From Ulvibacter sp. MAR_2010_11 (GTDB lineage: Bacteria > Bacteroidota > Bacteroidia > Flavobacteriales > Flavobacteriaceae), in contig NZ_PHTY01000001.1 of NCBI RefSeq assembly GCF_002813135.1, positions 1,669,501-1,733,500 of the forward strand: a stretch of 64,000 nucleotides of DNA, in the 5' to 3' direction. The notes beneath the pieces are model-generated. The model made no database searches. It was given only the letters and a program-made list of their open reading frames with translations, and was not told the DNA's origin. How positions within the stretch are numbered: the stretch's first letter is position 1; every line of letters starts with the position of its first letter. The position numbers and the translations under genes were made by a program. Below are positions 33,400 through 41,845 of this stretch, one piece after another.

Positions 33400-34488
33400 T
33401 TATCTCGAAAAAAGTGCCTTTATTTTATGATATACTTCAGTATTTTCATAAACTCCTCCAAAGAGTTCCCGGCCGGGTCCTTCAGCAAAAAGAGGTATTA
33501 GTGTAGCGGAATGTCCCGTGGTAGAAAAGGTTGGCTTAATTTTGCTGTAGTCGCCATTGTCGGTCGCAAGAGTAAAACCTCCCGTTTCGTGATCTGCCGT
33601 AACCAGGACTAAAGTCTCGCCATTTTTTTTGGCAAAATCCAAAGCAACGCCTATGGTTTTTTCAAAATCCAATTGTTCTGCGATGAGATAGGCAGCGTCG
33701 TTGTCATGTCCTCCCCAATCAATTTGCGACCCTTCCACCATTAGAAAGAAACCATTTGGATTTTCAGAAAGTGACTCGATTGCCATTTTTGTAACGTTGG
33801 GAAGAAAATCTCCCCGACCTTCCAGTATGGTTGGCATGGAATTATTAGCCAATAAAATGGCCTGTTTGTCTTTGGTCAATGATTGTGGCAGGGAGCCGGT
33901 GGTAACTTCAAAACCTTGCTTTTTTAGTTCTTCAACAAGATCTTTTTTGTCCTTTCGTTTATTGAAAAATTGCAAGCCACCGCCTGCAAAGAAATCGATC
34001 CCGCTCGATGGTAAAAACTCGGCAATTTCTTCATACATACCTCTGGATTTTACATGTGAATAGAAACAGGCGGGCGTTGCATGGGTGATGGAAGAGGTGG
34101 CAATAATTCCTGTTGCCACATTTTTTTTTGAAACATACTCAGCTATTGTTTCTATGGTGAGGGTATCTTGAGTAACGCCAATGGCTCCGTTGTATGTCTT
34201 AACCCCGCTGGCATAGGCGGTAGCACTCGAGGCCGAATCGGTTACTACATCATCTGAGGCCGATGTTTTAATAAGCCCTATTACGGAAAATCGTTCAAAA
34301 TTCGACGGATTTTCATTAAAATAAAAACCTGCCGAAATCTGACTCAAGCCCATCCCATCTCCGATGAGTAGAATAATGTTTTTCGGTTTGTTATTAATAA
34401 TAGTTTGTTGAGCCGATACATTCTGGGGGTAACCCATTAGTGTAAAAAAGATGGCAATAAAAAACAATTTGGGGATACAATTATACAT
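33400..34488 (-). CDS. Alkaline phosphatase, secreted
   Basis: A 362-residue phosphomonoesterase that releases phosphate from organic esters in the periplasm. Signal peptide at residues 1-26 (ending VSAQ). Metal-binding and catalytic motifs: LLIGDGMGLSQIS, nucleophile Ser85 in VTDSASSATAYASG, HATPACFYSHVKSRG, EGSQIDWGGHDND and TADHETGGF with TTGHSATLIPLFA, the complete zinc/magnesium set of the PhoA family. Shorter than E. coli PhoA (471). No Pho-box was looked for with success. Confidence 0.94.
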   Translation of the reverse strand: MYNCIPKLFFIAIFFTLMGYPQNVSAQQTIINNKPKNIILLIGDGMGLSQISAGFYFNENPSNFERFSVIGLIKTSASDDVVTDSASSATAYASGVKTYNGAIGVTQDTLTIETIAEYVSKKNVATGIIATSSITHATPACFYSHVKSRGMYEEIAEFLPSSGIDFFAGGGLQFFNKRKDKKDLVEELKKQGFEVTTGSLPQSLTKDKQAILLANNSMPTILEGRGDFLPNVTKMAIESLSENPNGFFLMVEGSQIDWGGHDNDAAYLIAEQLDFEKTIGVALDFAKKNGETLVLVTADHETGGFTLATDNGDYSKIKPTFSTTGHSATLIPLFAEGPGRELFGGVYENTEVYHKIKALFSR

Positions 34489-34547
34489 GTTGCAATATTT
34501 GTAGGGTAAAGATAAAAAGAAAGTATTTTGTGGAGGTTAATAGTATG

Positions 34548-35405
34548 TTATGACTTTAAAAAGAGTTTCTTTTTTATGGCGTTCCAACGCAGTGTTCTTA
34601 TAAATTTTCCTTCTTCTTCTGAAACTATAAATTCTTTGTTTTGTTGTAATGCTTTTCTATACCCTTGAAGAGAATGTAAAAAGAACGAAATACTTTTTTT
34701 TCTGAAGGCTAATTTAGCCGAAGCAATCGCGGTTAGCAAAAAGCCATAACGCATGGTATAAAATGCTTCACCCTGTTTGTATTTTGAAGCTTTCGAATAG
34801 GAGGCGCCCGTAGGTTTTAAATGTTTAACGTGCAAATAAGTATCTGTTTTGACTTCCCACCCGTGATATTTTGCTAAAAGTTCATCTACAGTGTCCCAAC
34901 CCATGGCATTGCGCAATCCATTAATTTGCACAAAACATTCTTTGCGATATGCTTTTAGAGCTCCTCTTATGTGGTCTTTATTGGTTAGGTTTTCCAATTT
35001 CCAGGAATCATTCTTTTCAACATAACAAAAACCACCCGCCATACCACAATGTGGATTGGCTTCAAAAATTTGCTGTATGGATTCAAGATAATGCTTCGGA
35101 AAAATAAGATCTGCATCAAATTTGCAAACTACATCAAATGCATCATCCAAACTTTCAAATCCTTTGCTAAAAGCTTCGATTACCTTTTTTCCGGGAGTGT
35201 TTTTTGCCGCAGAAGATTTGAAAACACTTGAAATAAAATCATATTTTTCAGTAAATGAATCCAGGACTTGTTGTGTCCCATCGGTAGAATTGTCGTTGAC
35301 TACTACTATCTTTTTCGGAAGCACAGTCTGTTCCACCAACGATTGAAGGGTTTGGGCAAGAAATGCTTCTTCGTTATGGGCAGGTATGATGACGTAAAAA
35401 TTCAT
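34548..35405 (-). CDS. Glycosyltransferase family 2 protein
   Basis: A 285-residue GT-A fold transferase. Seen: N-terminal NFYVIIPAHNEEAFLAQTLQSLVEQT, VVNDNSTDGTQQV and the metal-binding DxD in VCKFDADLIFPKHYL; acceptor-site region NAMGWDTVDELLAKYHGW. No membrane helices are clear. Its ATG (35405) abuts the stop of the upstream methyltransferase, and that gene follows a ketoacyl-synthase-like gene by 3 nt, so the three form an operon. Likely builds a glycan or glycolipid; the product is not known. Confidence 0.9.
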   Translation of the reverse strand: MNFYVIIPAHNEEAFLAQTLQSLVEQTVLPKKIVVVNDNSTDGTQQVLDSFTEKYDFISSVFKSSAAKNTPGKKVIEAFSKGFESLDDAFDVVCKFDADLIFPKHYLESIQQIFEANPHCGMAGGFCYVEKNDSWKLENLTNKDHIRGALKAYRKECFVQINGLRNAMGWDTVDELLAKYHGWEVKTDTYLHVKHLKPTGASYSKASKYKQGEAFYTMRYGFLLTAIASAKLAFRKKSISFFLHSLQGYRKALQQNKEFIVSEEEGKFIRTLRWNAIKKKLFLKS

Positions 35406-35927
35406 TTAAATACGTTCGGCGTATACCAGATAGTATCTGGGCGTAAATCGTCTCAGGATAGGTCGAATGCCAATTTTCTTAATTGGATTGGTAAACTTTT
35501 CACGTTTTTTAATATGCCAGCCGGCTTTTTCGAGTAACCAATCAAATTGCCAATCTTCAAATTCGTGATAATGTCTGTCGCGTTCATCGGTCTTACTTTG
35601 ATAAGCAGAGGCAAACCATAATTTTAGAGGAACAGAAGCAACCAATTTTTTCGCCTTACAATCCTGAAGGACATTAAAAGGAGAGATAAGGTGTTCAAAT
35701 ATCTCGAAGGCTGTTATTACGTCGTATTCGTTCGTTTGCACTGCCGAAGTATCCAAATCCAAATCTTCACCCCGGGTATTTGTAACCGAATATCCGTGTT
35801 CTTTCATGATTTCAGAAAAAGGATTGACCACGCCTAAATCTAGAATAGTTTGGGATGTAGGGACAACTTCTTTTAAAAATTGGAGGGTTCGTTTGTACCT
35901 TTTTTTTGGAATCTTTCCGTCATACAT
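35406..35927 (-). CDS. Small SAM-dependent methyltransferase
   Basis: A 173-residue class I methyltransferase. Seen: motif I ILDLGVVNPFSEIMKEHG, a post-I acidic residue in GEDLDLDT and the YDVITAFEIFEHLISPFNVL motif characteristic of the Methyltransf_11/23 group. It is short and probably acts on a small molecule or lipid head group. Stop codon and start codon of the glycosyltransferase are adjacent, and the upstream ketoacyl synthase ends 3 nt away. Confidence 0.82.
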   Translation of the reverse strand: MYDGKIPKKRYKRTLQFLKEVVPTSQTILDLGVVNPFSEIMKEHGYSVTNTRGEDLDLDTSAVQTNEYDVITAFEIFEHLISPFNVLQDCKAKKLVASVPLKLWFASAYQSKTDERDRHYHEFEDWQFDWLLEKAGWHIKKREKFTNPIKKIGIRPILRRFTPRYYLVYAERI

Positions 35928-35930
35928 AAA

Positions 35931-36989
35931 TCACACTCTATAAACAATTGCGTTGATGTTCATACCCGCTCCCACGCTGGCAAACAATACTATATCTCCT
36001 TCATTTACTTCCTGATTCTCGAGTTTACCTTTAACCACCAAATCGTATAAAGTTGGGACAGTCGCCACACTCGAATTCCCTAATTTGTCTATGGTCATTG
36101 GCATCACACCCTCGGGAGCCTCTACCCCATACAATTTGTAGAAACGCTTCATAATAGCTTCATCCATCTTTTCATTAGCCTGATGAATAAAAATTTTCTT
36201 CACTTCGGTAATAGCAATACCACTACTATCAAGACAGTCTTTCATTGCTGAAGGAACATTATTTAAAGCGAATTCGTATATTTTTCGCCCATACATTTTA
36301 ATATAGCGTCGGGCGTCCGTGAGTTCTTGATTGTTCGATTCTCCGAAATATATAAAATGCGCCTCATCATACGTAAAAGTTGCACTTTTATGTGCCAGTA
36401 TTCCGCTGGAACCTTCTTTGTGTTCAACAACAGCAGCCCCTGCTCCATCACTGTAAATCATCGAGTCCCTATCGTGTTGATCTACTACACGTGAAAGTGC
36501 TTCAGCGCCAATTACCAGGCATTTTTTTGCAATCCCCGATTTGATAAAAGCGTTTGCCTGAATCATGGACTCGACCCAACCCGGGCAACCAAACAGCATA
36601 TCGTAAGCTACACAATAAGGATTCTTTATTTTTAGAATGTGTTTTACTCTGGAAGCGATACTGGGAACCGTATCACTCTGCACCGCTCCGTGTTTCACAT
36701 CACCATAATTATGCGCGACAATTATGTAATCGAGTTCTTCTTTGTCTATTTTCGCATCATCTATGGCTTTTTGCGCTGCCAGAGAAGCAATGTCTGAAGT
36801 CGTTAGATCATCTTTAATATAGCGTCGCTCGGCAATGCCGGTAATCGCTTTAAATTTTTCAATAATAACATCGTTCTCATATCCAAACTTTGACCCGTCT
36901 TCATTGAAGAAGTTATGATTCCCAAACTCTTCATTTGTTGCAACCCCGCAGGGGATGTAACTGCCTATACCTATGATTGTAACTCCCAT
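35931..36989 (-). CDS. 3-oxoacyl-ACP synthase III (FabH-like) family protein
   Basis: A 352-residue thiolase-fold condensing enzyme. Catalytic triad: Cys135 in DMLFGCPGWVESMIQAN, His in KKIFIHQANEKM and Asn in KLGNSSVATVP; DGAGAAVVE is also typical. ATG 36989 (MGVTIIGIGSYIPCG) is chosen; a TTG at 37010 lies within a -7 box. Substrate unknown: it may start fatty-acid synthesis or make a dedicated acyl or alkyl lipid, since the neighbours are a methyltransferase and a glycosyltransferase rather than fab genes. Confidence 0.88.
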   Translation of the reverse strand: MGVTIIGIGSYIPCGVATNEEFGNHNFFNEDGSKFGYENDVIIEKFKAITGIAERRYIKDDLTTSDIASLAAQKAIDDAKIDKEELDYIIVAHNYGDVKHGAVQSDTVPSIASRVKHILKIKNPYCVAYDMLFGCPGWVESMIQANAFIKSGIAKKCLVIGAEALSRVVDQHDRDSMIYSDGAGAAVVEHKEGSSGILAHKSATFTYDEAHFIYFGESNNQELTDARRYIKMYGRKIYEFALNNVPSAMKDCLDSSGIAITEVKKIFIHQANEKMDEAIMKRFYKLYGVEAPEGVMPMTIDKLGNSSVATVPTLYDLVVKGKLENQEVNEGDIVLFASVGAGMNINAIVYRV

Positions 36990-37007
36990 TGTACTTAAAA
37001 ATTTTGA

Positions 37008-37015
37008 CAAAATTA
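37008..37015 (-). promoter_or_regulatory. -7 box of the FabH-like operon
   Basis: TAATTTTG on the minus strand, 18 nt before ATG 36989. No -33 box found. It supports the shorter start of the downstream gene. Confidence 0.45.
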
Positions 37016-37098
37016 CTGAAAAGTCCTAAGGTAACATCCTTATTTTGTTGTAAATCAAAACATTTTTAATTATTCGCAACCTAAGTTACTTAAACTGA

Positions 37099-37136
37099 AA
37101 AATCCTCAAAATACAGCCAATGATATTGAGGATTTT
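37099..37136 (-). terminator. Terminator of gcvP
   Basis: On the minus strand, stem AAAATCCTCAA / TTGAGGATTTT with 16-nt loop, then a T5 run. It begins about 25 nt past the gcvP stop. Confidence 0.75.
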
Positions 37137-37160
37137 ACAATTCGTTTTTTTTTAAATGCC

Positions 37161-40010
37161 TTAAGCTTCCATATACGCCTCGATGGGATCACAGGTACAA
37201 ATTAAGTTTCTGTCACCATAAGCGTCATCTACTCTGCGTACCGAAGGCCAAAATTTGTTTTCTGAAATAGAATCCAAGGGAAAGGCTGCATCCTTCCTGC
37301 TGTATGGAAATGTCCAAACATCGGCGGTAACCATAGCTTGTGTATGTGGCGCATTTTTTAATACGTTGTTATCGTTATCCTTATCGGCTGCTTCTATTTC
37401 TTTCCGAATAGAAATCATAGCATCACAAAAACGATCCAATTCCTGCATACTTTCACTTTCGGTAGGTTCGATCATAAGCGTTCCGGCTACCGGAAATGAA
37501 ACCGTAGGAGCATGAAATCCATAATCCATCAAACGCTTTGCGATATCGGTAACTTCAATGCCGTTGGCTTTAAAAGGACGGCAATCCACAATCATTTCGT
37601 GAGCTGCACGGCCTTTTTCACCTGTATACAACACATCGAAATGTCCTTTAAGACGTTCTTTTATGTAGTTTGCATTGAGGATCGCGTATTGAGTAGATTT
37701 TTTCAATCCATTTTCACCCAACATACAGATATAGGCATAGGATATTAAACAAGCCAATGAGCTTCCCCACGGGGCAGCCGATATAGCCGTAATTGCATTA
37801 ACTCCTCCTGTTTTAATCACGGGATTGCTCGGTAAAAATGGAACCAATTGCTTGGCAACACAAATAGGGCCAACTCCGGGACCGCCACCTCCGTGTGGAA
37901 TGGCAAAAGTTTTATGAAGGTTCAAGTGACAAACATCTGCTCCAATTTGTCCGGGATTCGTCAAGGCGACCTGTGCATTCATATTGGCACCGTCCATATA
38001 AACTTGTCCGCCGTTTTCGTGAATTATACTCGTTATTTCCCGAATGGCCGATTCGTATACTCCGTGTGTAGAAGGATACGTTACCATAAGACAGGATAAA
38101 TTGTCTTTGTGCTCTATAGCTTTCGCTCGCAAATCGTCTACATCTATGTTTCCTTCCTCTGTTGCTTTGGTCACTACTACTTTCATGCCTGCCATTACCG
38201 CACTTGCCGGATTGGTGCCGTGTGCCGAGGACGGAATTAAACAAATGTCTCTATGGGCTTCACCTCTGGATTCGTGATAGGCTCTAATTACCATCAAGCC
38301 TGCGTATTCTCCCTGCGCTCCCGAATTGGGCTGAAGTGAAGTTCCTGCAAAACCTGTAATTTCGGTAAGTTGATTTTCCAGTTTTTTAAGCATGATTTGA
38401 TAACCTTCGGCCTGTTCAACAGGAACAAAAGGATGCATATTGCCCCATTGCGGATCGCTTAACGGAAGCATTTCGGCAGCGGCATTTAACTTCATAGTGC
38501 AACTTCCCAAAGAAATCATAGAATGATTCAATGATAAATCTTTGCGCTCCAGTTTTTTGATATACCGCATTAACTCGGTTTCGCTATGGTAGCTGTTGAA
38601 TACTTCGTTCTGAAGAAATTCGGTTTTACGAGCTGCTTCAGCCGGAATTTTATTTCCTGTTAGCAATTCGGTTACTTTAATGGATTCTTTATTGAATGCT
38701 TCGGCAAAAACCTGAATGATTTTATTTAAATCCTTGAGGGTAGTTGTTTCATTTACTGAAATAGAAACGGTTTCAGCATCTGGATAGTAGAAATTGATTT
38801 CTTTTCCTTCCGATAAATATTCGATTTTAGTGGCATCGGTTTTTATGGCGATGGTATCAAAATAGGTGTCATTGGCCTGCGTAAACCCAAGTTTTTCCAA
38901 GGCATTTGCTAAGGTTGCAGCCGTATTGTGAACTTTAGTGGCAATATATTCCAGACCTTTTGGGCCGTGATATACGCCATACATTCCTGCCATAACCGCT
39001 AATAAAACCTGTGCTGTACAAATGTTGGAAGTCGCTTTATCGCGTTTAATATGTTGCTCACGAGTTTGCAACGCCATGCGCAATGCACGGTTGCCATCGG
39101 TGTCTTTTGTGACACCAATAATACGTCCCGGAATGCTTCGTTTGTATTCTTCTTTCGTAGCAAAATAAGCCGCATGCGGACCTCCATATCCTAACGGAAT
39201 TCCAAAACGTTGCGTGGTTCCTACCACGACATCGGCTCCAAAATGCCCCGGAGATTCAAGTTTTACCAAGCTTAGTATATCGGCAGCTACTGCAATTTTA
39301 ATTTGTGCAGACTTGGCTTTGGCGATAAATTCTTTGAAGTTGTATACTTTTCCGGTTCTGCCGGGATATTGTAAAATGGCACCGAAATACTCTGAAGAAA
39401 AATCGAATTCTTCATGATTGCCAACAACGAGTTCAACTCCAATTGGCGTAGAGCGTGTTTGTAATAAGGAAAGTGTTTGCGGTAAAATTTCTTCAGAAAC
39501 AAAAAACTTAACAGCGTTGTTTTTTTTCTGTTCACGTTCTCTTACGGCAAATAATAATGCCATGGCTTCGGCAGCAGCGGTTGCTTCGTCCAAGAGAGAA
39601 GCATTGGCCAATTCCATTCCCGTAAGATCGGTCACCATGGTCTGAAAATTAAGTAAGGCTTCCAGTCTACCCTGTGCAATTTCAGCCTGATAAGGGGTAT
39701 ATGCGGTATACCAACCCGGATTTTCTAAAATGTTTCGCTGAATCACAGGAGGTGTTATTGACTGATTGTATCCTAAACCAATATAGGTCTTGTATACCTT
39801 GTTTTTTGAAGCCAATTCGGTGATATGTTCAATATATTCATTCTCACTCAACGCAACGTCCAACTTCAAGGGTGTGTCGATCAAGATATCATCGGGGATG
39901 GTTTCAAAAATTAGTTGCTCTAGACTTTCTGCGCCAACGGTCGCAAGCATTTTGGGGAGGTCACTTCTTCTGGGACCTATATGTCTTAATGCAAAAGAAT
40001 CTGTGTTCAT
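37161..40010 (-). CDS. gcvP: Glycine dehydrogenase (aminomethyl-transferring), P protein
   Basis: A 949-residue homodimeric P protein of the glycine cleavage system, which decarboxylates glycine and passes the aminomethyl group to the H protein. Two tandem aminotransferase-like halves are visible (residues 1-440 and 455-949). The pyridoxal phosphate lysine is Lys700 in CHLNLHKTFAIPHGGGGPG. Also seen: RHIGPRRSDLPKML at the N terminus and SLGSCTMKLNAAAEMLP at the start of the second half. The single-chain form matches proteobacterial and eukaryotic P proteins. gcvT and gcvH are not adjacent. Confidence 0.97.
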   Translation of the reverse strand: MNTDSFALRHIGPRRSDLPKMLATVGAESLEQLIFETIPDDILIDTPLKLDVALSENEYIEHITELASKNKVYKTYIGLGYNQSITPPVIQRNILENPGWYTAYTPYQAEIAQGRLEALLNFQTMVTDLTGMELANASLLDEATAAAEAMALLFAVREREQKKNNAVKFFVSEEILPQTLSLLQTRSTPIGVELVVGNHEEFDFSSEYFGAILQYPGRTGKVYNFKEFIAKAKSAQIKIAVAADILSLVKLESPGHFGADVVVGTTQRFGIPLGYGGPHAAYFATKEEYKRSIPGRIIGVTKDTDGNRALRMALQTREQHIKRDKATSNICTAQVLLAVMAGMYGVYHGPKGLEYIATKVHNTAATLANALEKLGFTQANDTYFDTIAIKTDATKIEYLSEGKEINFYYPDAETVSISVNETTTLKDLNKIIQVFAEAFNKESIKVTELLTGNKIPAEAARKTEFLQNEVFNSYHSETELMRYIKKLERKDLSLNHSMISLGSCTMKLNAAAEMLPLSDPQWGNMHPFVPVEQAEGYQIMLKKLENQLTEITGFAGTSLQPNSGAQGEYAGLMVIRAYHESRGEAHRDICLIPSSAHGTNPASAVMAGMKVVVTKATEEGNIDVDDLRAKAIEHKDNLSCLMVTYPSTHGVYESAIREITSIIHENGGQVYMDGANMNAQVALTNPGQIGADVCHLNLHKTFAIPHGGGGPGVGPICVAKQLVPFLPSNPVIKTGGVNAITAISAAPWGSSLACLISYAYICMLGENGLKKSTQYAILNANYIKERLKGHFDVLYTGEKGRAAHEMIVDCRPFKANGIEVTDIAKRLMDYGFHAPTVSFPVAGTLMIEPTESESMQELDRFCDAMISIRKEIEAADKDNDNNVLKNAPHTQAMVTADVWTFPYSRKDAAFPLDSISENKFWPSVRRVDDAYGDRNLICTCDPIEAYMEA

Positions 40011-40055
40011 TATGTGCTATTAAATTTAGTGCTGCCCTCTTTTGGCAGGCAGCTG

Positions 40056-40063
40056 CAAAATTA
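40056..40063 (-). promoter_or_regulatory. -7 box upstream of gcvP
   Basis: TAATTTTG on the minus strand, 45 nt before the ATG. A hairpin (GGCAG / CTGCC around 40034-40049) lies in the leader. No -33 box and no known riboswitch were recognised. Confidence 0.45.
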
Positions 40064-40148
40064 CATATTTTCACAATAAAAAGTATCTTTTTAACGTGTT
40101 GTAGCTTACAACTTTTCAACTAAAAGTAAAGGTTACTAACACTTTCTC

Positions 40149-40156
40149 TATTTTTG
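40149..40156 (+). promoter_or_regulatory. -7 box 4 nt before the UbiA-like start codon
   Basis: Perfect TATTTTTG followed by TGAA and ATG 40161. The RNA start is predicted to be at or beside the ATG, making a leaderless mRNA. Confidence 0.45.
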
Positions 40157-40160
40157 TGAA

Positions 40161-40985
40161 ATGAAGCTTCTATGGGGTGTTTTCAATTTTTACATTCACA
40201 GTAGTATACATGTGGCATTGGCCGTACTATCACTTATTTTTGTCACTCAAATTGAATTTGGTTTTAATCACTCTTTTGCATTATCCGGATTTGTATTTTT
40301 TGGTACTATCACCGGCTATAATTTTGTAAAATATGCCGAAGTTGCCGGATTGCACCATCGCAGCCTGACAAGTTCCCTGAAATCCATTCAGATTTTTTCA
40401 CTGGTTTGCTTCGGAATTTTTCTGTTTTTTGCTTTTAAACAATCCTTAGCCATCATTTTGACATCCTTGTCACTCGGTCTAATTACGCTGTTATATGCTA
40501 TACCTTTTCGGAAGCAAAAGAATTTGCGAACTTTTGGAGGCTTGAAAATTTTTATTGTCGCAATGGTGTGGGCAGGGGTAACCGTATTATTGCCGATTGT
40601 TGCCTCTGAAGCCCAATTTGAAGGCAATCACTTAATTTCCTTCCTACAAAGATTCCTATTCATTATCGTGTTAACACTACCGTTTGAAATACGGGATTTG
40701 CCTTTCGATTCTGAAAAATTACATACGTTACCACAGCTCTTTGGTTTTAGAAGAGTAAAAGTGTTGGGAAATGTATTACTGGGAATATGTTTTTTATTGG
40801 AGTATGCCAAAGACAGCAATCTACAATTTTATACCTTAAGTCTTTTTGCAATATGTGTGCTAACTGCAGTACTATTATTCTATTCCGAAGAAAAGCAATC
40901 AAAGTACTTTGCTTCTTTTTGGGTGGAAGCCGTTCCGGTTTTTTGGTACGGGCTGTTACTTTTAAGTATTCATTTCTTCACGTAG
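40161..40985 (+). CDS. UbiA-like polytopic membrane protein, catalytic motifs degenerate
   Basis: A 274-residue protein with about eight hydrophobic helices, resembling the UbiA prenyltransferase superfamily in length and helix pattern. The first Asp-rich motif position reads NFVKYAEVAG without aspartates; the second position has EIRDLPFDSEKLHTLPQLFG, which keeps Asp residues. Because the first motif is lost, prenyltransferase activity is doubtful. It converges with the small zinc-finger gene and overlaps its 3' end by 24 nt. Confidence 0.65.
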   Translation: MKLLWGVFNFYIHSSIHVALAVLSLIFVTQIEFGFNHSFALSGFVFFGTITGYNFVKYAEVAGLHHRSLTSSLKSIQIFSLVCFGIFLFFAFKQSLAIILTSLSLGLITLLYAIPFRKQKNLRTFGGLKIFIVAMVWAGVTVLLPIVASEAQFEGNHLISFLQRFLFIIVLTLPFEIRDLPFDSEKLHTLPQLFGFRRVKVLGNVLLGICFLLEYAKDSNLQFYTLSLFAICVLTAVLLFYSEEKQSKYFASFWVEAVPVFWYGLLLLSIHFFT

Positions 40986-41204
40986 CCTGGCCTTAATCTT
41001 TTCCTTTTGCTCCTTCGGAATCGTTTGTAAATTGGCCGTATGGATCGACTTTGTGAGTTTGCCGTTTCGCTCGGAATGAATCCTGCAAATCCGACATACA
41101 ATATGGTGCATTTTCATTAACACCTTTTGCCAAAGGCTTGCTTCCTTATATTGTGCCTTATCACATACTTCGGCAGCTTGTTCGCAACTAATAGGGACTT
41201 TCAT
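40962..41204 (-). CDS. Small zinc-binding protein, putative anti-sigma factor
   Basis: An 80-residue protein with Cys7, then His33-x3-Cys37-x2-Cys40 (KMHHIVCRICR), the ligand spacing of zinc-binding anti-sigma (zf-HC2/ZAS) domains. No membrane segment is present. Its ATG (41202-41204) directly abuts the stop codon of the ECF sigma gene, as expected for a sigma/anti-sigma pair. It ends in a basic/acidic helix (KEQKEKIKARLREEMNT). The function is inferred from motif and position; the protein could instead be a zinc-sensing partner. Confidence 0.75.
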   Translation of the reverse strand: MKVPISCEQAAEVCDKAQYKEASLWQKVLMKMHHIVCRICRIHSERNGKLTKSIHTANLQTIPKEQKEKIKARLREEMNT

Positions 41205-41756
41205 TTAAAACCAGTTTTTTTCGAGGCATTCTGCCATCGCTTTTCGCGCGCGATGAATGATAACCCAGAGGTTAGACGGGGTGATATTAAATTCATTACA
41301 AATGGCTTCGGTATCGAAACCTTCTATGGTTTTCATCTTAAAAATGATGGCTTGTTTTTCATTTAGACCCTCCAGACAGTTCAAAATGGCCAGTCCTAAT
41401 TCTTCGTTAACCATAGTGTCTTCGGCAGTTTTGTCGAAGGGATCACTTACGCGTTCCTCCAGCCAATCTCCTTCGGCATCATCATCGTTATAGGTCATGC
41501 GTACTTCTGCCTTGCCTTTTTTGGAATTAGACTTACGATAGTGATCAATAATCTTTCGTTTTAAAATCGAAATGAGCCAGGTGCGTTCACTCGCCTCACC
41601 CTTGAAATTCTTTTGTGATTTGAGCCCGGCCAAAAAAGTTTCAGAAATTAAATCCTGAGCCACCTCGTGATCGTTTACACGAACAATGGTGTAGTTATAA
41701 AGATAGTCCGAATACCGGTCTACCCATGTTTCAGGATGTAATAGGTTTGATGACAT
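41205..41756 (-). CDS. ECF-type sigma-70 family RNA polymerase sigma factor
   Basis: A 183-residue sigma factor. Region 2 (residues 12-75: YSDYLYNYTIVRVNDHEVAQDLISETFLAGL ... ERTWLISILKRKIIDHYRK) and region 4 (about 120-175: GLNEKQAIIFKMKTIEGFDTEAICNEFNITPSNLWVIIHRARKAM) are both clear. The acidic linker (YNDDDAEGDWLEERVSDPFDKTAED) is longer than usual. A -7 box TATTTTTG lies at 41780-41787 on the minus strand. The signal it answers is not evident. Confidence 0.92.
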   Translation of the reverse strand: MSSNLLHPETWVDRYSDYLYNYTIVRVNDHEVAQDLISETFLAGLKSQKNFKGEASERTWLISILKRKIIDHYRKSNSKKGKAEVRMTYNDDDAEGDWLEERVSDPFDKTAEDTMVNEELGLAILNCLEGLNEKQAIIFKMKTIEGFDTEAICNEFNITPSNLWVIIHRARKAMAECLEKNWF

Positions 41757-41845
41757 ATATATGCAATCGAAGGTTATATCAAAAATAGCAAATTTTACGA
41801 CCTTTGAGCCGGAGATTCTCTTAATAGATTTTTTGGCGTATCCTT

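Noticed and set aside
37008-37010. TTG start for the FabH-like gene at 37010
   Set aside because: It overlaps the -7 box and the family starts at MGVTIIGIGSYIP (ATG 36989).
40011-40160. Glycine riboswitch upstream of gcvP
   Set aside because: The leader is short and only a small CTGCC/GGCAG hairpin is seen; the conserved glycine aptamer core was not recognised.
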